The notes under the pieces were generated by a model. The model saw only the letters and a list, made by a program, of their open reading frames with translations. It was not told the origin of the DNA and did no database searches. Shown piece by piece: positions 1-7,852 of a DNA stretch of 64,000 nucleotides (position 1 is its first letter; the number at the start of each line of letters is the position of its first letter). The DNA lies in NCBI RefSeq assembly GCF_000964685.1, contig NZ_LANS01000001.1:496001-560000 (forward strand), read 5' to 3'. This stretch comes from Anaplasma phagocytophilum str. Webster. GTDB taxonomy: Bacteria > Pseudomonadota > Alphaproteobacteria > Rickettsiales > Anaplasmataceae. The position numbers and the translations under genes are program-made.

Positions 1-36
1 ATTTGAATAAAAAGTACTCAACTTAAATATACACAC

Positions 37-1215
37 CTACTTACAGATTGAGCTAATGCCCATAGCATGGCTCATAAGAATTTTTTTTAGTGTGGGCGAC
101 ATTTCAACCACAGACATTGTTGCTCTTCTAGCGACTTTTAAAATCGCAGAATCATTTGAGAATATCGAATTTATTCCAGTGCACACAAATGACATAGAAA
201 CATTATCTAACAGCCTTCTGTTATCTATTTCCTGTAATATAAACCTCTGCCCTATATCCGAACCTAATTTGTGGTATTTTTCTATTATTTCTACCAAAAT
301 ACCAACATCTCTTATACCTAGGTTCAATCCCTGACCAGCTACTGGATGTATTGCATGAGCTGCATCACCAATGATTATGGCTCTATTTATAAATATTTTT
401 TTTAGGAGCGACATTGAGGTTTTATAGCAATTTATTTTGCTGTTTACCTCTATTTTGCCTAGGAAATCGCTGCATTTTTCCTGTAGTAGTTTTGTAAACT
501 CTTCTATAGGTAGATTTTGTATTAGTTGTGCCATTTCATATTTTTCAGTCCAAACTATGGAAGAGGAATAACCTCCATACATTGGGAGAATAGCAAAAGG
601 TCCATTTGTACAAAAATGCTCTATAGCCGTGTTTCTATGATGTTTTGAGTGGTTTATGTTACAAACTATGAATCCCTGTTCAAAAGCGTAGTTTATAGTC
701 TTTAGAGATAAGCTATTTCTAAACCTAGAATTTTTTCCTTCGGCACACACTACAAGTTTAGTATAGATTTTTTTTCCACAGGACAGATATATTTCTGCAA
801 ATCCGTCTTTAACTGTAAATAACTTGCAGGAAGAGGATGTAATAACATCGAAATTTAGCTTTTGGTGCATGAATTTTGCGATCTCGCTTGCCTCAACCAC
901 GTACCCCATAGGTTGATCATCAACCAAGACACGATCATAATGCACAGAGGAGCAGCTATTTCCATCATAAATCATTATATGATCTATAGGAGATGATCTG
1001 ATTTCATCATTCCATACAGAAAAATTTTCTAGTATTTCTTTTGAGCGTTTTGAAAAGGCGTACACCCTACCTTGATTACCATCAAGTATTGCGTCCCTTT
1101 CTTCAACTACTAACACTGATATATCTTTATGCGATAAACCTATCGCACACAAAACACCGTTTATCCCACCACCGAGAATTACAACATCGTAGTAATTAGA
1201 CACTATATCAACCAA
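37..1215 (-). CDS. UbiH/UbiF-type FAD-dependent hydroxylase (ubiquinone biosynthesis)
   Basis: This is a 392-aa flavoprotein of the UbiH/COQ6 family, which hydroxylates the ring of ubiquinone precursors at the inner membrane. The N-terminal dinucleotide-binding motif GGGINGVL lies at about residues 15-22. The second FAD motif, GDAAHAIHPVAGQG, lies near residue 284. The central motif reads CAEGKNSRFR, where the usual Asp of the CADGxxS motif is Glu. The start is uncertain: TTG at 1215, or GTG at 1203, just before the first beta strand. A tRNA-Arg gene lies upstream on the same strand. Ring position specificity (UbiH, UbiF or UbiI) cannot be told from sequence alone. Confidence 0.85.
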   Translation of the reverse strand: MVDIVSNYYDVVILGGGINGVLCAIGLSHKDISVLVVEERDAILDGNQGRVYAFSKRSKEILENFSVWNDEIRSSPIDHIMIYDGNSCSSVHYDRVLVDDQPMGYVVEASEIAKFMHQKLNFDVITSSSCKLFTVKDGFAEIYLSCGKKIYTKLVVCAEGKNSRFRNSLSLKTINYAFEQGFIVCNINHSKHHRNTAIEHFCTNGPFAILPMYGGYSSSIVWTEKYEMAQLIQNLPIEEFTKLLQEKCSDFLGKIEVNSKINCYKTSMSLLKKIFINRAIIIGDAAHAIHPVAGQGLNLGIRDVGILVEIIEKYHKLGSDIGQRFILQEIDNRRLLDNVSMSFVCTGINSIFSNDSAILKVARRATMSVVEMSPTLKKILMSHAMGISSICK

Positions 1216-1229
1216 TACTCAGTGCATGG

Positions 1230-1303
1230 TGTGCCCGAAGGGATTCGAACCCCTGACCCACAGCTTAGAAGGCTGTTGCTCTATCCAGCTGAGCTACGGA
1301 CAC
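1230..1303 (-). tRNA. tRNA-Arg (anticodon UCU)
   Basis: The minus strand folds as a complete cloverleaf. The acceptor stem GTGTCCG pairs with CGGGCAC with one G-U. The D arm is GCTC/GAGC. The anticodon loop is CTTCTAA, so the anticodon is UCU. The T arm has the TTCGAAT loop. The discriminator is A, and CCA is encoded immediately after it (bases 1227-1229 on the minus strand). Confidence 0.95.
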
Positions 1304-1462
1304 AACATACTGAGAAAATTGCATATTTAATGGGTTTAGTCAATACGTCGATGGTTTAGGCCATGTAGTTTTACCAGCACTTAACTTATTGTAAGGAGTA
1401 AAATTTTTATGTATTATCGCATGTCTATTATATTCTATTATCCTTAATAATCCGTCATAAAA

Positions 1463-2641
1463 GTGTTTCATCTAGATAGATACTACAACAGCTATTTTAT
1501 TACGAGTGAGTCAGTTGCTCATGGGCATCCAGATAAGGTTGCCGATAGGATATCTGATGATATTCTCGACTACTTTATGTCTATAAATCCTGAGGCTCAT
1601 GTTGCGGTAGAAGCCCTTGTAACAAGGGATAATGTTATCATAGCAGGAGAAGTAAGCGGAGTAATAGTAGAGGAGGAAAAGGTTGACGGAGTAGTTCGTA
1701 AGACACTGAGAGAAATAGGATACGAAAAGGAAGGATTTCACTGGAGAGAGGTTAAAGTGAGGATCATGCTCCAGGAACAATCTCATGATATAATGTTGGG
1801 AGTGAATCGTGGTCGTAAAAAGAAGGGAGCAGGAGATCAGGGAGTAATGTATGGCTATGCCATAAACGAGACAGAATCATACATGCCGTCTCCAATATTT
1901 TACTCCCACCGTGTTCTTAAAAATTTGTCAGATGCAGTGAAACAAGGAAGCATTACCGGTATAGGACCAGATGCAAAGACAGAAATAACCCTCCAGTATG
2001 TTGACCATAAGCCCGTAAAAGTGTTGAGAGCAGTACTTTCAGTGCAGCATGATGAAAGTAGAACACAACAAGACGTCAGGGATCTTGTCTATCCATACTT
2101 CGTATCATCGATACCAGAAGGATGGATGTGTAAAGAAGAGAATTTTCTAGTCAATCCTACAGGAAGGTTCGTTGTAGGAGGGCCAGTGGGTGATACAGGA
2201 ATCACTGGTAGAAAGATAATGGTTGATACCTACGGAGGCCACATACCGCACGGCGGAGGCGCTTTTTCAGGAAAGGATCCAAGTAAGGTAGATCGTTCCG
2301 CAGCGTATATGGCAAGATACATAGCTAAAAATGTAGTACATGCAGGTCTAGCTAGTGAATGTTTGGTACAGATGTCATATGCAATAGGTGTACCAGCTCC
2401 ACTGACTTTTGCAATCAATACGTTTGGAACCAGCGTGGTTGATGTAAAGGAGATAGAAAGGTGTATTATAAGTAATATTGATCTTTCAGTCTCAGGAATA
2501 TGTGAAAAGCTGTCGCTATATGAACAAATATATAGCCCTACGTCATGTTATGGACATTTTGGAAGGACTCATGAGAATAGTTTTTCATGGGAAAAGCTAG
2601 ACCTGTCTCTAATTCTCAATAGAGAGTTTTCTTGTAATTAA
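1463..2641 (+). CDS. metK: S-adenosylmethionine synthase
   Basis: A 392-aa methionine adenosyltransferase that makes SAM from methionine and ATP in the cytoplasm. The signature HGHPDK lies at residues 20-25, GAGDQG near residue 123 and the P-loop-like GGGAFSGKD near residue 264. Length matches the family (about 385-400 aa). The start is GTG, the first usable codon before the conserved TSESVAHGHPDK strand. The gene is transcribed toward the elbB-like gene, and a short hairpin with a T run follows its stop. Confidence 0.95.
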   Translation: MFHLDRYYNSYFITSESVAHGHPDKVADRISDDILDYFMSINPEAHVAVEALVTRDNVIIAGEVSGVIVEEEKVDGVVRKTLREIGYEKEGFHWREVKVRIMLQEQSHDIMLGVNRGRKKKGAGDQGVMYGYAINETESYMPSPIFYSHRVLKNLSDAVKQGSITGIGPDAKTEITLQYVDHKPVKVLRAVLSVQHDESRTQQDVRDLVYPYFVSSIPEGWMCKEENFLVNPTGRFVVGGPVGDTGITGRKIMVDTYGGHIPHGGGAFSGKDPSKVDRSAAYMARYIAKNVVHAGLASECLVQMSYAIGVPAPLTFAINTFGTSVVDVKEIERCIISNIDLSVSGICEKLSLYEQIYSPTSCYGHFGRTHENSFSWEKLDLSLILNREFSCN

Positions 2642-2667
2642 TGTAATATAACTACCCACAGTAAAAT

Positions 2668-2689
2668 AAGCCGATTCACAGGGCTTTTT
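2668..2689 (+). terminator. Candidate intrinsic terminator of metK
   Basis: Stem AAGCC/GGCTT with an 8-9 nt loop, followed by five T residues, 27 bases after the metK stop. The stem is short, so the call is moderate. Confidence 0.5.
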
Positions 2690-2772
2690 GTTGTGACGGG
2701 ATTAAGTATAAAAATAACTAAACAATCAGTAGGGTATTGAAACTACGAACTACACATGCAAACAACTTCGTA

Positions 2773-2807
2773 TGTGCATAAAACACGCGCGCAATGTTTT
2801 ATGCACA
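2773..2807. terminator. Perfect 13-bp inverted repeat between convergent genes
   Basis: TGTGCATAAAACA and its exact reverse complement are separated by a 9-nt GC-rich loop (CGCGCGCAA). It lies between metK (plus) and the elbB-like gene (minus), 18 bases beyond the end of the latter, so a bidirectional transcription end is the simplest reading. There is no long T run on either side, which leaves a protein-binding site possible. Confidence 0.55.
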
Positions 2808-2824
2808 CTATATTAAGTATTGTT

Positions 2825-3490
2825 CTAAAGTTGCTCTTTCTTTTTAACAAAATCCACCATAGCTCCGACCATTTTATGTATTCCAACGTGAATTTTGTGT
2901 AAGCTGTCCTTACGCATATATGCTGGAGTGGAAAAAACACCCATATCAATATCAGCTACATAATCGTCCGTTTCGCAAAAAACATGCTCTCCGCCGCACC
3001 TTGATATTATAGAATCTATGTCTTCTCCAAGTGTCACTTTTACCTTTGACACACTACTAAGAGAAGCAGCAACGATAGCAGGAGCAATACATATAGCTCC
3101 GATGGCCTTCTTTTCCTTATGAAACTTTACGATTGTCTGCTTTACTTCCTCTAACACACTTACGGGACTTTCACCTTTCAAAATATCGGAATAATTTTTA
3201 GCAACTCCAAATCCACCAGGCAAAATTAGCATATCAAAATCATTAGGGGAAATATCCTTTGGGTCTACAACGTTTCCTCTAGCAATTCTTGCAGATTCCG
3301 ACATTATATCCCTTTCTTCTTCAAGAGTAGAGCCACTCAAGTGGTCTACAACATCTACTTGCTTAATATTAGGAGCACAGCAAGTAACATTTATTCCATA
3401 GGAATCAAGCGCTAACAGAGCAAGCACAGCCTCTCTTATCTCTGAGCCGTCCATGTGCCCGCATCCACATAAAAGTACAGCGCAATTCAT
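2825..3490 (-). CDS. elbB: ElbB/ES1-type DJ-1/PfpI superfamily protein
   Basis: A 221-aa class I glutamine amidotransferase-like protein of the ElbB/ES1 family; E. coli ElbB has weak glyoxalase activity. Visible signatures are the N-terminal strand VLLCGCGHMDGSEIREA, the LILPGGFGVAKN turn near residue 90, and the nucleophile elbow GAICIAPA with Cys near residue 135. Length matches the family (about 215-220 aa). The start ATG follows GAGG. The membrane protein at 3528-4469 ends 37 bases upstream on the same strand, so the two may be co-transcribed. Confidence 0.85.
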   Translation of the reverse strand: MNCAVLLCGCGHMDGSEIREAVLALLALDSYGINVTCCAPNIKQVDVVDHLSGSTLEEERDIMSESARIARGNVVDPKDISPNDFDMLILPGGFGVAKNYSDILKGESPVSVLEEVKQTIVKFHKEKKAIGAICIAPAIVAASLSSVSKVKVTLGEDIDSIISRCGGEHVFCETDDYVADIDMGVFSTPAYMRKDSLHKIHVGIHKMVGAMVDFVKKKEQL

Positions 3491-3527
3491 AACTCCTCAT
3501 AAAAAATGCTAACAGTGATACATAATA

Positions 3528-4469
3528 TCACAAACCATGTTCCATATAACCAAAACAAGACCTTACGTCATGAGTGCTTAGTCTGCTTACCACTTCATCA
3601 GCATGTTCGCCACTCTCTACGATACGAGTCAACTCATCACACTTTCTTGAGGTATTAGCCATTATCATGCACATACTTACAGCACATAATATTATCCCAA
3701 CAGTTCTCGCTAACCAACCTAATGGCAGCGTTCCTCCGTTTGGCAAATATATAGTAGGAATTTTACCAATAGACTCTAATGCACATACTATCTTTCCACC
3801 CCATACTAACAAGTTACCGGCAAACATTAAGCACATTAGCTTAGTCTGGGAGGATAGATTTTTTGAAAAACTTTTCTCATTTCTATGAATAATACAGTGC
3901 GATATAGCAAACAAAGTTGCTGTCATGAAAAAAGCTGTATTAGTAAATAAATCTACGCAATGCGTTACTCCAAGATCTCCGACTTTGACAGATGATGACA
4001 GAGAAACTCCATTCAGAAAAAGGAACGTCAGGGCTGTCAGCTGTAATAGGGTGTTACCCAAAGTACCCAGAAAATCAATCTTATTGGCATTCCTTTCAAT
4101 AAAATCACTGATTTTATCTAGCGTACCTTTCTTTTCCTTCAACTCCTTCAACCCACCACGGTACTTACCTAGTCTACGAGCGTGCTCAAGTTTTTTGTTA
4201 ATATCCCTCTTCTCTCTTTCGATATAGAAAATCAATAACATTCCGCATACTAGAGACAACATGGCGAATATTACTGATACGAAATCACACGTAATCCAAA
4301 AATTACTTCTTCCTCCACCTAACCACTTCATCAATCCGCTTTGTGACAACGTGAACAAAACGAATAGAGTAAGGGTAAATGCCATCGAAGCCATTGAACA
4401 ACATTGTCTTCTGTAGTTCAATTTTTCTATTGAAAGCATTCTTCTTGGGATGCTGTAGTTAAGCCTCAT
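3528..4469 (-). CDS. Multi-pass membrane protein of unknown function
   Basis: A 313-aa protein I do not recognise. About six hydrophobic segments are visible: roughly residues 26-47, 58-82, 135-155, 178-195, 215-235 and 250-270. Between the second and third lies a strongly basic, probably helical cytoplasmic loop (residues about 83-130, rich in Lys, Arg and Glu). The C-terminal tail of about 40 residues is soluble. The ATG at 4469 is the natural start. The elbB-like gene follows on the same strand with a short gap. No transporter or enzyme signature is visible. Confidence 0.7.
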   Translation of the reverse strand: MRLNYSIPRRMLSIEKLNYRRQCCSMASMAFTLTLFVLFTLSQSGLMKWLGGGRSNFWITCDFVSVIFAMLSLVCGMLLIFYIEREKRDINKKLEHARRLGKYRGGLKELKEKKGTLDKISDFIERNANKIDFLGTLGNTLLQLTALTFLFLNGVSLSSSVKVGDLGVTHCVDLFTNTAFFMTATLFAISHCIIHRNEKSFSKNLSSQTKLMCLMFAGNLLVWGGKIVCALESIGKIPTIYLPNGGTLPLGWLARTVGIILCAVSMCMIMANTSRKCDELTRIVESGEHADEVVSRLSTHDVRSCFGYMEHGL

Positions 4470-4986
4470 AAAACCATTACCGAATATGGATCAACAAGCA
4501 CTCAGTTGTCATGCAAGCATGAAAAGCACTTAAAACATTGTAAACATTATTGATTGTAGAGTGTTAGTAAATATTTTTTAAAGGTAATTAATCAACACAA
4601 TAGGCTTATTTTTTATTCCCCTTTCAAAAACAATACTATTACTTAATGTAAAGTGCTGTACCCTAGTTTATAACCTGATCTGCAGTAGATTAAAGAAATT
4701 TTAAATTTATTTTTACTCAACTAATTTTTCAAAAGTGGTACACGTGTCTACAACGTGTAATGCAACCTATTCTACTACATTAGAACGTATCTTATCATGA
4801 GCATAAGGCTCTATCGTGCTCTAACGATCTTCTTAATTTTAAGCAGTTATTTCCGCTATATCATTTTTCTTCCCGGCAGGAAGGCACGGCATAGATAGGA
4901 GAAAACTCCCTATTGAGATAGATGAGTTACGAGTATTTCCAAATAGCTATAACAAGTGATTACTCTAATACAGTGCCTTAGAAGAG
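4470..4986. other. Intergenic spacer without recognisable gene
   Basis: About 500 AT-rich bases with many stops in all frames. It probably contains the promoter of the minus-strand membrane protein at its left end. Nothing else is recognised. Confidence 0.5.
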
Positions 4987-5235
4987 CTAGAACCATAGCG
5001 TAATAGAAATCAGAATAAAGAAACATATAAGAAGAATGTGAAGTCCTGATAGAGGCAGGGTTAAAGTTCTAGAGGGCATGCCCATTCCAGTCTCCAAAGC
5101 GCTAACGTCATCATGAGCCCTGACATCATTCCCAGCCATGACTATAGCCATAGACATCATTACGCTTCCTAATAATAGCTTACTTCCAATAATAACCGCA
5201 GTGCTTAGATTTGGATGCCAACTTTGTAAGCACAC
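4987..5235 (-). pseudogene. Orphan 5' fragment of a p44/msp2 gene
   Basis: Bases 5089-5213 on the minus strand encode the P44 signal-peptide region, LLLGSVMMSMAIVMAGNDV followed by RAHDDVSALE. This is almost identical to the start of the p44 fragment at 27243. The reading frame then runs into unrelated sequence (GMGMPSRTLTLPLSG and a hydrophobic tail). Only the first 35-40 codons of p44 remain, with no variable core and no 3' conserved part. Upstream, the sequence CTAAGCAC-GCGGTTA-TATTGG is shared with the 27.2-kb copy, so leader and signal peptide moved together. Confidence 0.8.
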
Positions 5236-5445
5236 TCACATGTATATTCAAATCTGGACGATACCCCTGACCGTTCAGCTAAGTTCTACATAAAGTACAT
5301 ACTTCGTCGTATTTTCTATGTAGTGCTGCCCAATGTAGAAAAAGGGAAAATTTTCACAGCTTAGATATGATCCAGGTGCCATACTTATACACAGCCACCC
5401 GTGTTTCTACAGTGCTTTCAGCATATTCCCATCATTGTAGAGACG

Positions 5446-6171
5446 TTACGTGTGCATTCCGAATTTCATAAACTTGGCTACATACGGATCAGTACTCTTT
5501 TTTATGTTCTCTACTCCATCACATGCAATGATTTTACCACCCCGTAATACAGCAATTTTGTTAGCAACGTGAAATGCACTGCTAAGATCATGCGTAATGG
5601 TAATAATAGTAAGGTTGAAATCCCTGTGACATCGCGCAATTATGTCACTAACCACTGAAGACATTATAGGATCCAATCCCGAAGTTGGCTCATCCAAAAT
5701 TAGAATTTTGGGACTACCTATAATAGCTCTTGCCAAAGCTACGCGCTTTTTCATCCCGCCTGATAGCTCCACAGGATACACGTTCATTACACTGGCGTCC
5801 AATCCCACAAGCTCCAATCCCCGTAAAGCCAAAGCCTTGGCATTATCCTTATCTAAACGAAGCCTCCTACGGAAATTGAATACTACATTTTCCCAAATCG
5901 TAAGACTGTCAAATAACGCACAGTTTTGAAACAAAACACTAAAATTCTTGATGCCCTGCCTATTCTCAAGAATATTGGTGCCATCTACAGTAACACTTCC
6001 CTCTTGGGGCACTATTAGACCCAATACAACCTTTGTTAGTACAGACTTTCCACTACCAGATTCTCCCAGTATAACCAGGGAATCCCCCCATGCTATGTCC
6101 AAGTCAACACCTTTCAAAACCTCCTTGTTGTTGAAAGAGAGATGCAAATTTGAAAGAGATACAGCGTACAT
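5446..6171 (-). CDS. mlaF: ABC transporter ATPase, MlaF-like (phospholipid trafficking)
   Basis: A 241-aa ABC ATPase. Walker A GESGSGKS is at residues 36-43, the Q-loop lies in SVLFQNCALFD near residue 82, the signature LSGGMKKR near residue 140, Walker B ILILDEPTSGLD near residue 157, and the switch His in TITHD near residue 194. LSGGMKKRVALAR is typical of the MlaF/Ttg2A group, which powers retrograde phospholipid transport between the membranes. It starts 6 bases after the permease gene mlaE, so they form one operon. The periplasmic partner mlaC lies separately at 26264; no MlaD-like gene is seen in this window. Confidence 0.88.
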   Translation of the reverse strand: MYAVSLSNLHLSFNNKEVLKGVDLDIAWGDSLVILGESGSGKSVLTKVVLGLIVPQEGSVTVDGTNILENRQGIKNFSVLFQNCALFDSLTIWENVVFNFRRRLRLDKDNAKALALRGLELVGLDASVMNVYPVELSGGMKKRVALARAIIGSPKILILDEPTSGLDPIMSSVVSDIIARCHRDFNLTIITITHDLSSAFHVANKIAVLRGGKIIACDGVENIKKSTDPYVAKFMKFGMHT

Positions 6172-6177
6172 ACTACA

Positions 6178-6975
6178 CTACGCGTAAAAAACAGTAATTA
6201 TATAGTTTAACAAAATTATGAGCATAGAAGCTGCTACCGAAGTTTTTGTTGTCGCTGTTCCTACACCCCTTGCGCCTATCTCACAGTGATACCCGTTGTA
6301 ACACCCAACTAGCGAAATTACCAGCCCAAACGATACAGCTTTTACCAGACCCTCTATTACATCTTGCAGGAGTAAAAACTCCATTACTCCTCCCAGATAC
6401 TCTTCCTGCCCATAGCCTAATCCCAAAGTACCTACAACAAAGCCTCCAAACACTCCTAAAATATCGGCATAAATCATGAGTACCGGCATAGCCAATACCA
6501 AAGCTATCACCCGCGGTGCAATAAGATAATGAAAAGGATCAGTATCTAACGTAGTCAACGCATCTATCTGTTCTGTAATGCGCATAGTGCCTATCTCCGC
6601 CGCAACAGCTGCCCCTATACGTCCAGCAACTATAAGGCCTAGCAGTACAGGTCCTAACTCCCTGACTATCGCCACAGTAACTATACCAGCCATGAAATTG
6701 CCTGATACTTTAGCGCTTCCCACGAGGGTATCCTGAAGGGCTAACGCGCCTCCCGTAAACAAAGATGTAACTGCTACTATAGGAAGAGAGAAAAACCACA
6801 CCTCAAAAAACTGCTTTGTAGTTATCCATAGATAGTATGGCGGTACAAGACTATGAAAGACTGCCTTTACACAAAAAATAGCCACCCTGCCTACAGGGAT
6901 GAGCAGTCCCACAAAATACCTGCCCACAGCAGCAAAAAAAAATAGGGGAATGTTCTTACACAATTCCATCCTCAT
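6178..6975 (-). CDS. mlaE: ABC transporter permease, MlaE-like
   Basis: A 265-aa inner-membrane permease of the MlaE/YrbE family. The family core is visible at about residues 105-140: RELGPVLLGLIVAGRIGAA, then AEIGTMRITEQIDAL. About five membrane segments are predicted by eye, ending with a hydrophobic C-terminus. ATG at 6975 follows an AAGGAAGT ribosome site. It lies 12 bases after rpe and 6 bases before mlaF, giving an rpe-mlaE-mlaF operon. Confidence 0.88.
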   Translation of the reverse strand: MRMELCKNIPLFFFAAVGRYFVGLLIPVGRVAIFCVKAVFHSLVPPYYLWITTKQFFEVWFFSLPIVAVTSLFTGGALALQDTLVGSAKVSGNFMAGIVTVAIVRELGPVLLGLIVAGRIGAAVAAEIGTMRITEQIDALTTLDTDPFHYLIAPRVIALVLAMPVLMIYADILGVFGGFVVGTLGLGYGQEEYLGGVMEFLLLQDVIEGLVKAVSFGLVISLVGCYNGYHCEIGARGVGTATTKTSVAASMLIILLNYIITVFYA

Positions 6976-6987
6976 AAGTTACTTCCT

Positions 6988-7698
6988 TTAAAATGATTTT
7001 AAAGTTCTTACAACTTTACTCATATCGTCAGCAGCAAACAGCGCCGTTCCAACAACGAGTATATTCGCACCTGCCTCGATAACAGCCCGGGCATTATCCG
7101 TTGAAACACCACCATCAACAGCGATTTTCGCGGTTGATGAGCTTTCCTCTATCATCTTGCGAATGTGCTCTATCTTTTTTAACTGTGGTTCCAAAAACGC
7201 CTGTCCTCCAAAACCAGGATCAACTGACATTACCAATACCACATCTAAATCATGTATAATGTACTCTAAGACGCTGTGGTGAGTCTTTGGAACTATGGAT
7301 ACCCCAACTTTTTTACCATAAAGCTTAATTTGCTTTATTAACCTGCATAGATGCACTTCTGACTCAGCATGCACTGTAATCATATCAGCTCCAGCATCTA
7401 CCACACTCTTCAGATGATCGCCTGGGCGATTAATCATCAAATGCACATCAAGAAACATATTTGTACATTTCCTAATGCCGGAAATCACCACAGGACCCAT
7501 AGTCAAACTGGGGACGAAGCACCCATCCATCACATCAATGTGTAACCAATCTGCACCAGCCGTACTAACCGCTGCTATCTCTTCTCTAAGATTTGAAAAA
7601 TCCGCAGACAACATGGATGCAGAAACTACAACTCCACCTGTTCCTGCAGAGCCAACACCATTACCAAAGGTGTGAAAGTCTTCCTTTTTAGCTAACAA
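6988..7698 (-). CDS. rpe: Ribulose-phosphate 3-epimerase
   Basis: A 236-aa TIM-barrel enzyme that interconverts ribulose 5-phosphate and xylulose 5-phosphate in the pentose phosphate pathway. Motifs seen are SMLSADFSNL (about residue 28), the metal-binding LHIDVMDG (about 52), VMSVDPGFGGQ (about 152) and the phosphate-binding VDGGVS (about 195). The only in-frame start upstream of the first barrel strand is TTG at 7698, giving a roughly 20-residue extension that includes a Gly-rich stretch. ATG at 7614 would cut into the first strand. It leads the operon with mlaE and mlaF. Confidence 0.92.
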   Translation of the reverse strand: MLAKKEDFHTFGNGVGSAGTGGVVVSASMLSADFSNLREEIAAVSTAGADWLHIDVMDGCFVPSLTMGPVVISGIRKCTNMFLDVHLMINRPGDHLKSVVDAGADMITVHAESEVHLCRLIKQIKLYGKKVGVSIVPKTHHSVLEYIIHDLDVVLVMSVDPGFGGQAFLEPQLKKIEHIRKMIEESSSTAKIAVDGGVSTDNARAVIEAGANILVVGTALFAADDMSKVVRTLKSF

Positions 7699-7852
7699 TG
7701 TAACCAGTCACCAAACAAGAATTCACGTATTATATAGGCAGAACAAGAGGCTTTCAAGCTGCAACAGGTAAAACGCCAAAATTGTGCATACGCATTTAAC
7801 TTATCGATTAAAAGTATAAATCTTAAAATCGCATGCACTTCGTGATACATCC

